From assembly GCA_034190875.2 (NCBI GenBank), contig CM067343.1, positions 26,644,219 to 26,708,218 of the forward strand: 64,000 nt of DNA, given 5' to 3'. This document shows positions 17,640 through 36,067 of this stretch, piece after piece. The notes beneath the pieces are model-generated. The model was not told the DNA's origin. It searched no databases and saw only the letters and a program-made list of their open reading frames with translations. Position numbers and translations under genes: made by a program. The number at the start of each line of letters is the position of its first letter. The first letter of the stretch is position 1. The DNA is from Urechis unicinctus (lineage: Eukaryota > Annelida > Polychaeta > Xenopneusta > Urechidae).

Positions 17640-18075
17640 ATGTTACATCGGCGTGAAAACTGACGGCAGTAGCGAGAACACACTGAGAGGAGCAGCAAGT
17701 AAATAATCGGGAGCAGCGGAACTCTGACTGAAGCTGAGAGAAGATTGAGAGGAGCAGCAAAATTAATAGTTGGGAGCAGCGGAACACTGACAGAAGTTAA
17801 GAAAACACTGATAAGAGCAGCGAGAACACTCATTGGATGAACAAGAACAATGACAGGAGCAGTGACAACATTCCCGGGAATAGGCAAAACACTTGTGGGA
17901 GCGGCGAGAAACCTGACAGGAGCAGCGAAATTACTAACATTTGCAGCGAACATACTGACAGTAGCAGCGAGAATACGGACAGGAGAAGCAAGAACTCTGA
18001 CTGGAGCTACGATAACACTGAGAAGAGCTATGATAACCCTGACCGGAGCAGCTGAACTGCAGCGAAAATGAAACT
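17640..18075 (+). repeat. 21-bp minisatellite, about 20 diverged units
   Basis: Repeats of the type gagcagcgagaacactgaca. Because 21 is a multiple of three, both strands stay open over long stretches: heptads like TGAARTL on the + strand, AAPVRVL on the minus strand. I regard the frames as a consequence of the period rather than a gene; no signal peptide or flanking exon supports translation. Confidence 0.85.
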
Positions 18076-18499
18076 GTGCGACTGAGTAATGAGTGTACAT
18101 GATAATGGTCCATGTAAAATACCTGTTTCCTCCTAGCAGAAACAGACTCTTTTTTCATTGCTATGTAAAGCATAATCCCGAATGACCCGCATGACGTTCT
18201 CCTGTGCGGGAGTATCATTTTAGTAGAAATAACATCCTGAAAGTCTGCTTATAACGCTTTTCCAATTAAAATAAAAAATGTATACAAGGCGGAGATGAGA
18301 AAAGAATGGAAACAAATCGCACCCCCATCTTAAAACGCAACTGAGCAACGAAGCAAGCCGTTACGCATCACGTGATTCTGACTATGTTGATGTGTGCCTG
18401 GTCTTCTATTTCTTAAAGGTGCCTTACTCTTTTTGTGTATTTATCTTTGCATCTAGCTACGGTGTATTGTACAGGATTCATTCCGTATCTATCTAACGA

Positions 18500-21400
18500 C
18501 ATTATGCATATGTGAGCGCATCCTGATTTACTGTCAGGCAAATCAATAGGCGTTTAAAAGCTTGGTCGACCATCATTAAAAATGAGCTTACTCATATTCT
18601 ACCACAATCACAGCGCTGCTAGTAAGAAGAATGTTTCATTTAGTTAACATATGCTGTAAAACGTTTCGTAACATCGAACATTGTCATGGAACTAACATAG
18701 ATTAAACATACTTGTGTCAGGATACAGTTTATGAACCTTGCTTATACGCACGCTGATATACTGTGACAATGTATATATTGAAATTGAAACAATGTCGATG
18801 TAAGTGCTACAATAACCATGGCTTTATAATGTATGCTCATTCACGTCCTATATAAATCTTCAACATGTATGTTTTAGATACATATTCAACATCAAAAGCA
18901 TGTAAATTATTAAGCAACATGTGCACAAACTGAAAATAGTTGGTTCAAGAGCGCGTTGACTTTTAAAAGCATAAATAAACCCTAATCATTTAATCCATTC
19001 CATGCTTTGCCGTCTGTGTAATGTTCTCATTGACGTCCATTAAATCATAGTTCGTTACATATACCGACACCATACTTAATTGTGTAAATTACAATGTACA
19101 AGCGTTCAATATTATTCAATATGATGACATAGTAAGAAGTCCTGAGCAAAGTCCTATAAATCAATTTAATTCCGGACTTCATACAAAAGAGTCCCGTAAA
19201 GATTAATATGATCACACGATAATGGCATTTTGTACTATGCCGGAACCCCAGGGTTCAAAGGTTAGAAAACACAAATGTGCCTCAAAGACACAACTCATAG
19301 CCCCATTGTGTCGCACAAGTCCCGTGCGGGGACTGCACGGTCCCGTTGGAGTCCTTAAGGGGTCAAGGGGACCTGCCACCTGCCGACCCATATATCGCCC
19401 ATATGAAAACCGGGCATGGGCATGAATTGGTCCCGTACGGACCTATCATGGGCTTTAACCCACAGGGACGTCGTGTCTGACAGTAGTGCAGATACACCTT
19501 TGGCCCCGGGCTCTATGGGGCTCTTACAGGGATAAAAAACTTAAGAAAATCGTGAGGGATCCATAAGGGGCATAGCAACATGTGGCGTGGGCCTTCACGG
19601 GCTATCATGGTTGTGGCCCTTACAGGGCCCATAGCCAGCCCATAGCCAGCCAGTAACTCTCATGTAACCCAGGTATAAATCTGCCATCTTGTCTTAACTA
19701 CCGTCACAGGATGCTGTTATCATGACGCCACCTTTTTAGAACCTTGCAGTACAAAATAGATGCTTTCGACAATATCGTTGTGAAAGACTGAAAGAGCAAT
19801 TACGCTTTAAGTAAACCGAGGAATAAACCATTATTGGAACGCTGTATTACCAAAAATGAATCAATGAATATCACAATGAAAGCTTAACTGAAAAATCAGA
19901 GATAGGTCGGGACGTATTTTGCACTAATTTTAAAATGAAGCTAAACTTGATCGTAGTTTTCGTGTAGGGTTTTGGGCCGAAAACGTATGATCATCCGAGT
20001 CGCAAGAAGCCAACATTTTTCACACCTTGGGCTCACACCAAAGAGTGTATAGCTTTGCTAAGAGTGCTCCCTGCAGCCTCACCACCCCCCACCCCCCAAG
20101 AATTGTTGTTGGAAGACGCCACATGTTAGATGCCATGCGTTGATTTATCATAGCATTCCTTGAAACCATGTGGAATTCTCGACCAATCAGTTGACTACGT
20201 TTTTTCACAGTTGCCGACCCGAGACGTCAGATCAACTATCCCATGTGCTTTTGTTGATTTCATTGTATAGTCGCCTGATGATGGCGTTTATAGCTTCGCT
20301 AAGAGGGCTCACTTCGAGTGGCTCTGCGTTGATCGCTTCCCTAATTATGAAGGTGGCGCTACCGTGACACAAACAAAATCACATGGGAATGCTGGGCTGA
20401 TGTCACTGTGATTGTTTAGAGCGGGAAAAATGTCTTTTTACAGAGCCTACCCACTGCTAAAACACGTCGCACAATAGGCTTCTGAATAGCGAATAAAGCA
20501 ACTACTCTGTTAAATAAATGTCAACATGATAAATTATAGAAAACAGTTCGCCTCTAACAGCGTCTGCGCAGTTTAGGATCCTTGATCTTTCATATCCCTA
20601 CTATATCCGCACTGCTGATGGTAGTTTAAAATTTTTCAATAAATGTCTGAAGGGAGGGAACTGACCTGGGGTCGACATTTTGAGCATGTCAGGTGGATGT
20701 GAAGGTTTCGAGCGAAGAGTTTATAGCCACGCTGATCTGCGTGACGATTATGAAATTGCTCGAAAGACACCCGCGACATCAGGCGACGATACCATGAAAT
20801 CAACAAAAGTACATGGGATCCAACATCTCAAGGCTTGGCGGCTGTTGAAGATATGGAGTCATCTGATTGGTCAAGACGACTACTACTCCAAAGTGATCAG
20901 AGCATTCCACGTGGTTTTGCGAGACGCTATGGCAAGACGCTATGATAATAACGCTTTGGCTAACAGGTGGCGTCTTTGCATATTTCTTCGGGAAGAAGCC
21001 TTGAGTTTACTCTCTTAGCAAATTTCATGACATTTCTGAATCCCTACTCAATTTAATGAAGCCATGCTTGTGATCTTCACATGGCCCGCGAAATGTTAAA
21101 GTCTACCCCGGCTAGTTCCCTCGCTCTAGGAGCTTGTTGACTGTCTAATATCACCATCTAGAGCACGAACACTAACGGACGACAATATTAATGGCGCGGA
21201 CGCTGTCAGAGGTGAATTGTTTTTTTAGATAGGTTAACCCGGGCGATTTATCAAGTTTACATTTATATCATATTGTAGTTGTTATTTTCGCTATTTTTAA
21301 GCTTGTGTCCGACTTGTTTTGGCAGCGGAAATAACATGTTACCCGTTCTCATCAATCACAGTAGACGTCAACCCATTATACCCACGTGTTTTTGTTTATC

Positions 21401-22030
21401 TCACGATTGCAGTGCATTATAATTAGGCAAGCGATCAGCACGGAGCCACTCGAAATGAACCCTCTCAGCGTAGCTATAAACTCTTTGATCACACCCACAA
21501 CCTATGGATCGAAAGTCGTCGCAAACGACTGCTGCGCCACATGCGCTAACTTCACACACTTAATAATGACAATAGTAAGTATCCTCACTGAGCTTAATTA
21601 CAAACTGTACTTTATCAATGTACCCCAAAACACTTTACACTCACAAATTGCATCGTTACAGCCCTAGCAAAGATGCAAGGTGAAGTTTGTAATAGCCCTA
21701 CAGCTGGTGATCATACAGTATGCAGCAAAAAGGTTCTTACTTATTTCGATGGTACATTTGTTGCCAATGTACCACATTTGACATACATCTGGACATTCGT
21801 CCGTCACTCGATCACACGTATCTTATCCGTTCAAACATCGACGAGTAGAACAGAAAGCATTGCAGTTGATTGCTTTTAGCAAAGGTACAAGCGTTTTGAT
21901 CACACCCTATGGATCGAAAGTCGTCGCATACAACTACATGAGTCATTCCGATCGATATTTATTGGATTCCTTACATAGCAGCCTGGTCTCAAACAAACAA
22001 GTCCATGTTTGTTGGGACAGAACGAGGAAG
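18500..22030 (+). repeat. Old, diverged copy of the RPTP 3' flank (block C)
   Basis: Follows copy A 5600-10000 in order with many substitutions and gaps. For example gtgagcgcatcctgatttac matches gtgagcgcgtcatgatttac. The GC-rich island recurs at 19300-19690, the tagctttgctaagag motif at 20047, and the segment 9370-10000 at 21050-21700. The TA microsatellite is absent. It sits between the lost gene to its left and gene 1, just as the flank in copies A and B precedes the next gene start. It shows the array is older than the A/B duplication. Confidence 0.75.
20030..21020. repeat. Inverted pair of a spacer element inside block C
   Basis: The segment about 20030-20290 and the reverse complement of about 20690-21020 share several stretches: agacgccac.tgttag, ccaatcag.tgact, and catgtacttttgttgatttc followed by gtcgcctgatg. 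A 112-residue open frame at 20680-21018 is the antisense of this element and has no recognisable domain, so I do not call it a gene. The single-copy counterpart in copy A is at about 9082-9310. Confidence 0.6.
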
Positions 22031-22090
22031 TAATGGAATATTATCGGCTCGCGATACACCTCAACGTTGGGTTACTCATTTGACTGAGAC
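22030..22090 (+). promoter_or_regulatory. Conserved 5' flank of gene 1
   Basis: The stretch acgaggaagtaatggaatat to the ATG is shared with the flank of gene 3 (37868-37930) and, more loosely, with the stubs at 12190-12254 and 35185-35249. It is AT-rich (ggaatattat) 40-50 bases before the ATG, so it probably covers the transcription start or 5' UTR. This is inference from conservation within the family only. Confidence 0.4.
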
Positions 22091-25000
22091 ATGGCGAGCG
22101 TCAACACCTTCTGCGGCTTACTTGTGATAATCGCTCAACTGCAAGAAGGATACTTGTTGCACGGTTAGTTATTTAATGTAATGATTCATACATATGTTGA
22201 ATGTGTATCTAGTCGAAGTCGTTTGTGTTTGATTCGAAACACCCCTCTGGGATCAATATAGAGCGAAGTGGACATTTAATATGTCAGTATGGCGTTGTAA
22301 TGACAACTAGGCTGACATTCAACAGATCAGTACTATAAGCAAGCATCCATGCCCGAGCAGAATGAAATATTACCCAGTTATCGCTCGACCGAATACCTGA
22401 ATACCTCGTCCAAACACACATTTCCACCCCTTCCCCATCACAACAGCCCTATTTTCAGCCCCACACCCCCTACGCACCCCGCATCTTCCAAAATTAAATA
22501 CTAGTTGATAATTCACAGTGTCATTTCAATATACGTTTATTAAACACGAAATACCCCATTGTCTACAGTCAACGGTTGTTGTTGCTTTTCAGCGTGTATA
22601 TTTGGAAGATCCAATCATGGCTGTACTTACACATGCAATTGCGCTGCTGATGGAGATTGTGATGCGGTGACAGGTGCATGTGATGGTGAATGTAGACAAG
22701 GTGCACCCCAACCTCCTGGTAACGAGCGTATCTTTGACTGGAGAGGACCGGGATGTAGGATAGGTAGTGATAACTACACACTTGTAGAAGGGAATATGCT
22801 ATGAATAGCAAGCATTTTACGTTAACAAACGTTATTATTCATCAACATATATTTGTGTGATGAAACAGGTAATGTGGCTTTAAACAAACCCGTAAATCAG
22901 AGCGGAGTTGATACAGGTTGGGTGGCTAGTAACTCCGTGGATGGTTTACTACCAGGACCATCAAGTCGTCTGGACCTCGAGTACTGCGCCCATACTGACC
23001 TAGACGCTGCCGAGTTCGCTTGGTGGTACGTGGACCTCGGCGGGAACTTTTATATCAACAATATCAGTATATTCAACCGGCAAGATCTGGCGAGTAAGTG
23101 GAGTTGCAATATATGTTCATTTCTATTTATTCAATTCCTGTGATTGAGTTCATTTCATGTTCATTAATGTTGTATTCCAGGCTCTCGGAGAACTGGTCAT
23201 TTCGACATTCGTGTTGGAAATAGCAGTAACATTTCCAGAAATACACTATGCCGGTCTTACGTGGGTCCTGTACCTCCTGAAGAGAGTGTTACTCTATCTT
23301 GCGATTCAAACCTGATAGGCCGTTATGTAAGCTTACAGAGAACAGGAGGACCAGAACCTAACATCATTAACGTATGTGAGGTGGTGGTCATGGGTCATGA
23401 GTACGTCACAGCAAGTAAGGGTACTTAATGATCATTTGTTTGTGCTTAACTTGAAACGGTACGCACATAAATCTGCTCGGTCATTATCATCTGCATATTT
23501 CCAACATCAGTCTTTTCTCTTACTGTTTAACCAACCATGTTTCTATTGTTGTAAAGCCTGGACAAAATTGTCTCGCGTTTACTGGATTAGCTAGAATAAA
23601 TAATTTTGTTAACTTATTACTCAGCACTAATTGGAGATCAATCTAAAGGACTATTTGTAATGGGGAAATCAACTGTCAAAGGGAATAATGTAATTGCAAA
23701 CAATAACTACCAAACAGCCCACTATGCACATATATTCCCCTACAACTTAAACAATTTAGGGAAACAAATCAATTTCAGATTCGACGAATTGCCTCTCCGA
23801 CATTGACAACGTAGTGGGTTGTTTGAATTGCTCCGGATTTGAACCACCGCTTTGCACAACACGTAAGAAAACACTCACCACGTTTCCTCTATCATTTTTT
23901 AGCATTTGTTTTTCTTTGTTAAACAACCGGAAAACTTTCAGTGATGCCTTTCATGGCCTGTGATAATTGCAGCATGCAGCCCTGGACAATATGGGATCAA
24001 CTGCAATGCTTCCTGTTCAACTCATCGCTGTCTGAATGGATCTGATATGTGCGATGGCTTGACGGGTGAATGTCCGGATGGATGTAAAGTGTGGTATATT
24101 GGCAACCAATGCACCATCGAAATAAGTAAGTATCAAATTACTGCATATGTCATTCCGAGATTTCTACATTTTACTTGGCCCTTAGGAATAGTCACAACTT
24201 CGTGCATTAAACCATTTAGCCAGCAAGAATATCGTGTGCAGAGGTTGTTGACCATGGCGAGGGGGCGAACTTAACCGTTATCAATGTCAGCCCATATGAA
24301 GTCACGCTCCGATGGCGATCTGCTGGAGATATCTCACCTGCTATGGCTCAAAACTATGGCTACCAGGTGCAATATAAAAGGCAACATGCAACTGAGTTCA
24401 TCCCTGGTACCAACATAAACCATAATGCCGATAAAGCAGAGCATTCAACGACAGTCAGCGGTCTGGAATTTAACACGCAATATGACTTTCGAGTTAGCAC
24501 ATACAGACTGTGGCAAGGCCTATCTGACGTGTCAACAATGCCGTCCAAAGAGACGACCGTGAAAACATTGTGTAAAGGTACCACTTATGGATGTCTTTTA
24601 AACACTGGCTTATGTTTGAAATCAACGAACCATCGAGTAAGTTCTATTGTAACATTGGGTTTAATTGATTTCAGTACCAGAACCGGCAACAATTGTGAAC
24701 GTGATGTCCCGAACAAACACACCACCATTCTCTTTTCATGTTCAATGGCAGGTTCGTCATATATATGTTAAGTCACATAACCCACCAACTACATTTATTG
24801 CAACATTTTTCTTTGTCTGCTCTCTGTGTTTTACAGTTGACGTCATCAGGATGTGACAGCATTTACTCCATACAGGTGCTGTACCGCAGAGCGGGTACGG
24901 ATACGTGGATGACACATAACGTATCTGATCCCTCAGGATCCACAAGCGCAAATGTGACTGATATTGCTGAGCCAGGTAGACTCGATGTCCGGATTAGAGT

Positions 25001-26081
25001 TGTGAATAATGCTCATCTGGACTCGGAATCTGCGACTCACAGCGTGACACTTGGAGGTACACTCTCATCCTCGCTGGAGATATTGGCAATTTGCTGTTGC
25101 TTTGTGAAGACTCCTCACACACCATATACATATATTCCATGCCCCTAAGACCGTGGTCATAGTATATCTTGTCTTTTATTTAATACCGACCATTATTATG
25201 ATCTTCCATGAACGATCACGACGCCATACGTTGGAAGATCAACCACAACTACTGTGCCGCCATTAGGTTTTGACAATTGATATTCATTGGTTAATTGATT
25301 GCGCTTGGTCTATGTTGGGTTCTTTAACACCTGCTTGCAGAGTCATGCAAACCTCGCTTCTGTGTCCAGATGGGAATCCAACAAGCAGTGAATCGAATAT
25401 AGGTATCATAGTGGGACCTGTCGCAGGAAGTATGCTGCTTATTGCTATCGTCGTTGTCATGGTCGTCGTGTGTGTCAGGTCAGATGGAAATGTATTATTT
25501 ATTGTATCGTCGTCATAATAGTGGACTATAATAACAATGTGTATATTCATATTTCTCAACTGTGTTTACAGGCAAAATATGAGACAGCAATTGTCAACGC
25601 ATGAATACGACCACTTACAAATGAAAACTAGAAGTGAGTATTTCTTGAATTATACACTAACATTTAAAAAACATTTTTACTTATGATTGCTTGTTTGCAT
25701 CGAGGAGTTGTTAAAAAATGATCTTATCATGTTGGTCTGGTACATGCAGATCCAAGTACATCGGCGCAACAAGATCTCACTGGGGGAGATGCAATGGAGC
25801 ATCCAGTAAATACTATTTATGAGACTATAGTCGAATCTGATGCAATACACCAGGTTGAAAGTGCAACTGATCCCATCACTGAACCAGGAACAACGACTGT
25901 CATCTTGGTGTCCCAACTAAAGACCTACATGATCCAACTGACAGGAGACATGAAGAGAGAGTTACATGCTGGAAAGATAAAAAATTGTGATGGCTTTGCC
26001 AGACAATTCCATGCGAGTGATATACCTGAAGACCTTTCATTTCCAAACATAAATCAGGAATATTTCACACCTAATACTTGA
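22091..26081 (+). CDS. Gene 1: F-type lectin/EGF/FN3 membrane receptor lacking phosphatase domains
   Basis: Twelve exons join in phase to 691 codons: 22091-22163, 22593-22763, 22869-23093, 23181-23414, 23779-23862, 23973-24125, 24242-24577, 24675-24751, 24837-25056, 25370-25478, 25572-25633, 25750-26081. Residues 1-24 are a signal peptide. An EGF-like domain covers about 25-81 and an F-type lectin 82-234. The lectin has NVALNKPVNQSG, CAHTD, WWYVDLG and the fucose-site pattern RxDx4R (RQDLASSR). A MEGF-type EGF ([15 protein letters not shown]) spans about 263-313, two FN3 domains about 314-524, and a membrane helix about 535-560. The tail has Y573-D-H-L and T603-I-Y605-E-T-I, the latter fitting TxYxx[VI]. 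Gene 3 exits exon 12 by GAT|gtaagt; here the site reads CAT|gcgagt (26010-26018) and the frame runs to TGA at 26079. It is either a true phosphatase-less receptor or a gene that still splices into the block at 26374 by a non-canonical donor. Confidence 0.85.
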
Positions 26082-26373
26082 GAGTCAAATAGTAGCATGT
26101 GACGGTACAGGCGAAATGTTTTCGCATGGTAGTCTTAAAATAGAACAATGGTAAAACTGTACTTTCTATTCACCACAGGTACTTCGAAGAGTTGATTTGG
26201 TACAGGGGAAAGTGGATCATTCCGAGGTAAAATTGATAGGGGAAAAATTCGGCACAGGCAACAAATCTGGTGGGTTTGCCATTCAGCCTGTATGGATCTA
26301 GCCACATCAGATGCTGCTAGATATTTATATAGTGGACCTTTAGTGCTCTTCTACTAACCGTTATTTGTTCTAG

Positions 26374-29310
26374 ATGATGAAGCTGAGGATTTTCTAAATA
26401 TCGACGCAAGTTATATTACGGTAAATCAGCATATATCTTGTGTCATAGAAGGTGATTCTTCAGTGTTTTTTTATTGATGTGCAGATAGCATGATTTGAAT
26501 ATGTGAATGACGTTGCAGGGCTATCCCAAGAAGACCAAGCACTACATAGCAACTCAAGGTATGTTACTAAGGAATGCATTGTTTCCTATCAATCAACATG
26601 TCTTAAATTATGATAATAATATTGAAATCGCCGCAAGGCCCCTTGAAAGAAACCATGGAAGCTTTCTGGAGCATTGTATGGACACAGCAGACAAACCGCA
26701 TTGCCATGTTGAACAACCTGAATGAGGGCAGAGAGGTAATGCTAGTAACAGACAATATTGGTATTATTTTACACCAACATAGTAATTGCAGGTCATTGAT
26801 ACATTTTCAATGCTAGATAAGGAATAGCCTAAGAATTCACATGGTCAATTAGAGAACATTGAACTGAAACAACCTGTATGATGACAGACCGAATGCGAGA
26901 TTTACTGGCCAGAGAGCATGGACAAGAATAGTGCCATCATCTGCGGAAAATATCAAATCACCTTGTTGTTATCTGAAGTGTATGGAGATTATGCATACAG
27001 GCGATTGAGTCTGAAATACAAGGTAATCACAGTGTTTAATCTGTATATCTTGCCATGCCGTCATTCATGTGAATCATTAATTATGTTATTGAATATTGGG
27101 TTTCGAAGCATGAAGAGCGAGAGATTCACCATATTCAATTCCTAGCATGGGACGACCGGAAATGCTCAGGCAATAACTTCCCACTTCTAGCATTTAGACG
27201 GAGAATGTTGTGCTTGCCTTGCGATCCAAGCGGCCCGTTAATTGTGCACAGCAGGTATAGGCATAGGTATATTATACATAACTACAGTTACCATCATATG
27301 TTGTATTTAGTATGCACTGAAATGTGCATACAGCACCGTGGTGTATGTTCCGTAATTTAGTGGTAAGTTTTATCTACGTGGAAATTTATTTACAGTGCTG
27401 GTGACGGTGACGGTCGGATGGGGATATTCATTGCACTGGATTACCTGCTGAATCAGGCTAAATGTGAAGGTCAAATAGATGTGTTTTCTTGTGCGTCACG
27501 CCTTCAAATGCAGAGGAAGGACATGATACATAGCAAGGTTAGCTGGGATCATATTTTATAACTGTGGGTTGTGTGTGCTTCACACCCCGACATAGTTCAT
27601 GAGTAAACTGCATTTTGATGTTGAGCAGCACGAATACAAGATCCTGTATCAAGCTCTGTTGGAAGGAATCGAAACTCAAATTGGTGAGCCCGGTGTCCCA
27701 AAAGATGATTTTGTGGCGAAATACAGCAAAGTATGGAATAAATCCGAGAACAATATCCAGAACCAACTGCGTGAGGAATATCAGGTCTGATGTTTCTTTT
27801 ACCGATTATGTAGTGCAGAAGGTTGACTAGACGTTGCGTTTAACGCTTCGGTGTATGTTTATGCAGTTGATGTGCCAATACAAGCCTCTAACAGTCACTC
27901 ATTCTGCTAGCGTCACCAACAACGCCAAGAACAGATTCCAAGATGTACTCCCGGGTAATATCTCAGTTAATATGCATCAATATCGTTGTTGTTACTTATT
28001 TATCTAAACAACATAAAGTTGAGAGTTGTGTATTCTAGTAAAGAGCTAATCTTTTTATTTTTGTTATTTTATCAGTTGACCAATACAGACCAAAATTGAC
28101 GACACCACATTCCGAGGGCAAGGATTACATCAATGCAGTGTTTGTTGATGTGCGTGCCAAATCTATTCTCTAAAAAGAAAATAATCTGTTTTCGAGTTTC
28201 CTGTTTAGTAATTATAATTCTGATTGTTTCCCAGAGCTTCAAAGTGAAGAATGGTACAATTTTGACCCAAATGCCGCTTCCAAATACAGTTGTAGACTTC
28301 TGGAGGCTTGTCTACGATCACAACTGCGATACTATTGTCATGCTCAATGAAATGGACAAGACAGATTTGGTAAGACAATCTGAATGATTGGTTCATAACT
28401 CGTAAATGAGGTCCTTTGCCCTGGTTCAATACAAGGTGGAATGATAAATGTCACTGTGTTCCACAGACAATTGCAACATACTGGCCTGTTGAGGAATTTG
28501 GAAGAGAAAGTTATGGACCCCTTATAGTTGAACACATCAGATCAGAACTTGGATCAAATTCCACAATAGCCATCAGAACGTTTAAAGTGTCTGATGACAG
28601 ACGAATGGTAATCGCTAGCCAAAGGGAGATATATTTAATGCAAAGTTAAATAGATAAAAAGAAGCAGTCAACATTGTCACACTCAATAATTTTCAAATAC
28701 AACGTTTAAGTAGGTCAATCCAAATTTTTACAGTGTCCTAAATCTGGTTTTCATTGTTGCAGAAAGGACAGCAAACCGTTCGTCAATTTCAGTTCTTCGG
28801 CTGGAGTAAGCATGACAATTGTCCACCCGATCCCGATCATTTCATTGACCTGATTGATAACGTGACTGAGAGCCGCCAGCAGCAGACCAGCCGGGTGACT
28901 ATCATACATTGCATGTAAGTCAGTACTAAGTAAATGTTAAGGCATATGCAATCAAGGATGTAATCAATTCGTCATAATTATTCCCATTCATCATACCAGT
29001 GTTATTTGCTCAGGAATGGGGCAGCGAGATGCGGACTTTTTGCAACAGCCAGCTTTATGCTTGATGTGTTGAAAGCAGAAAAAGAAGTGGATGTTATGCT
29101 TGCTGCTCGTTACATTACATCCAGACGACCCGAAGCTATCAAAACCCAGGTAATTATATCAGTTAACGTACTATATTATCTATGGCGTTAAGTACTAAAT
29201 GCGGATAATGTATTCATTACACTATACCTTTGTTTCAGGAGCAATACGAATTTCTCTATGAGCTGGCAAAACTCTACATATCTGGCTGTCGTATTTATGA
29301 CAATATATAA
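26374..29310 (+). pseudogene. RPTP cytoplasmic block B, open tandem PTP exons with Cys-to-Ser site
   Basis: Exons: 26374-26420, 26519-26558, 26638-26735, 26888-27022, 27109-27254, 27396-27537, 27626-27784, 27867-27954, 28076-28149, 28235-28369, 28467-28607, 28763-28914, 29014-29149, 29239-29310. Together they give about 521 sense codons with compatible phases and no stop, ending at TAA. Domain 1 keeps AWDD, but its P-loop is HSSAGDGDGRMG: Ser replaces the nucleophile (27250-27252), with a two-residue insert. Domain 2 keeps HCMNGAARCG. The exon equal to gene 3 exon 13 survives only as a degenerate stretch at about 26179-26289, out of phase with the next exon, and exon 14 lacks 30 bases. It probably supplied the cytoplasmic half of gene 1. 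I label it pseudogene because no canonical link to gene 1 exists, but open frames allow an expressed pseudophosphatase. Confidence 0.75.
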
Positions 29311-35185
<5,875 letters not shown>

Positions 35186-35249
35186 TGGAGCGAAACGAGA
35201 TAGTTAAGGAATATTGTGAGCTCGCGGTTTGTCTCATTTGACAAAGGCC

Positions 35250-36067
35250 ATGGCGAGCGTCAACACCTCTTACTGCTTACTTTTGATAATAGCTCTACTG
35301 TTAGAAGGATTCTTGTCGCAAGGTTAGTTATTTAAACGTAGTGAAATCTACATATCTTGTATCTAGTTGAAGTTGGCTGTGTTTTGTTTTAAACATCCCT
35401 GTGGGCTCCATAAAGAGCATGGCGGTCACACACCAGTTGTTATAGGTCAATACAGTGAGAGAGGCAGCTGTGGAAAGAGCTAGAAAACCTAGCGTAAATA
35501 ATGATTGTATAATAACCGTTATAGACTTGATGGTCAACTGCTTTTGATATCATTTGATATGTGCAAATTCAGTTAGTAACCAAAGAGCTGGATATGATGT
35601 CAGTGTTTGTGTTGTAATAACAAGTGGGTTGACATTGAACGCAAGCATCCAGAATAGGTTTATAACTGAGCGTAAAGAAAATATCATCCCAAGTCAGTTA
35701 TCGTTTGGAAATGTGGCCAAACACACATCATCATGCCGTCCCCATCACAACAATCCCATTTCGCATCCCCACATCCCCTCTCACGCACCCGTCTCTTCCT
35801 CCAGTAACAAATATTCTGATCATTCATAGTGTAATTTCAATCTTCGTTAAATAACAGTATGTTTTTGTCGATAGTCAACGGTCATTGTTGCTTTCCAGCG
35901 TGTATATTTGGTCCACCCGATCAAGGCTGTATTTACAGCTGTAATTGCGCTGTTAAGGAAATTGTGATGCACTGACTGGTGCATGTGACGATGGATGTAG
36001 ACAGGGTGCACCCCGACCTCTTAGTAGCGAGAGCGTCCTTGACTGGAAGGTCCAGGATGTAGGATAG
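35250..36067 (+). pseudogene. 5' stub of an RPTP gene: signal peptide and frameshifted EGF exon (copy B)
   Basis: Exon 1 (35250-35322) encodes MASVNTSYCLLLIIALLLEG. Exon 2 (35899-36067) starts CIFGPPDQGCIYSCNCA and carries the same one-base deletion as the copy A stub, then an early stop. No later family exon follows before the start of gene 3. The shared lesion dates the loss to before the A/B duplication. The signal peptide has still diverged by only two or three residues. Confidence 0.85.

Noticed and set aside
17582..18100. 172-codon minus-strand frame with Ala/Pro/Val heptads
   Set aside because: It comes from a 21-bp minisatellite whose period keeps frames open; the + strand is open as well and no gene context exists.
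20680..21018. 112-codon + strand open frame before gene 1
   Set aside because: It lies in the inverted copy of a spacer element also found non-coding at 9082-9310 and 20030-20290.
26179..26289. Candidate extra exon (VLRRVDLVQGKVDHSE) joining gene 1 to block B
   Set aside because: It has an acceptor and a gtaaaa donor and is present in both copies, but its phase does not fit the next exon (phase 0 against the needed phase 1). It looks like the eroded counterpart of gene 3 exon 13.
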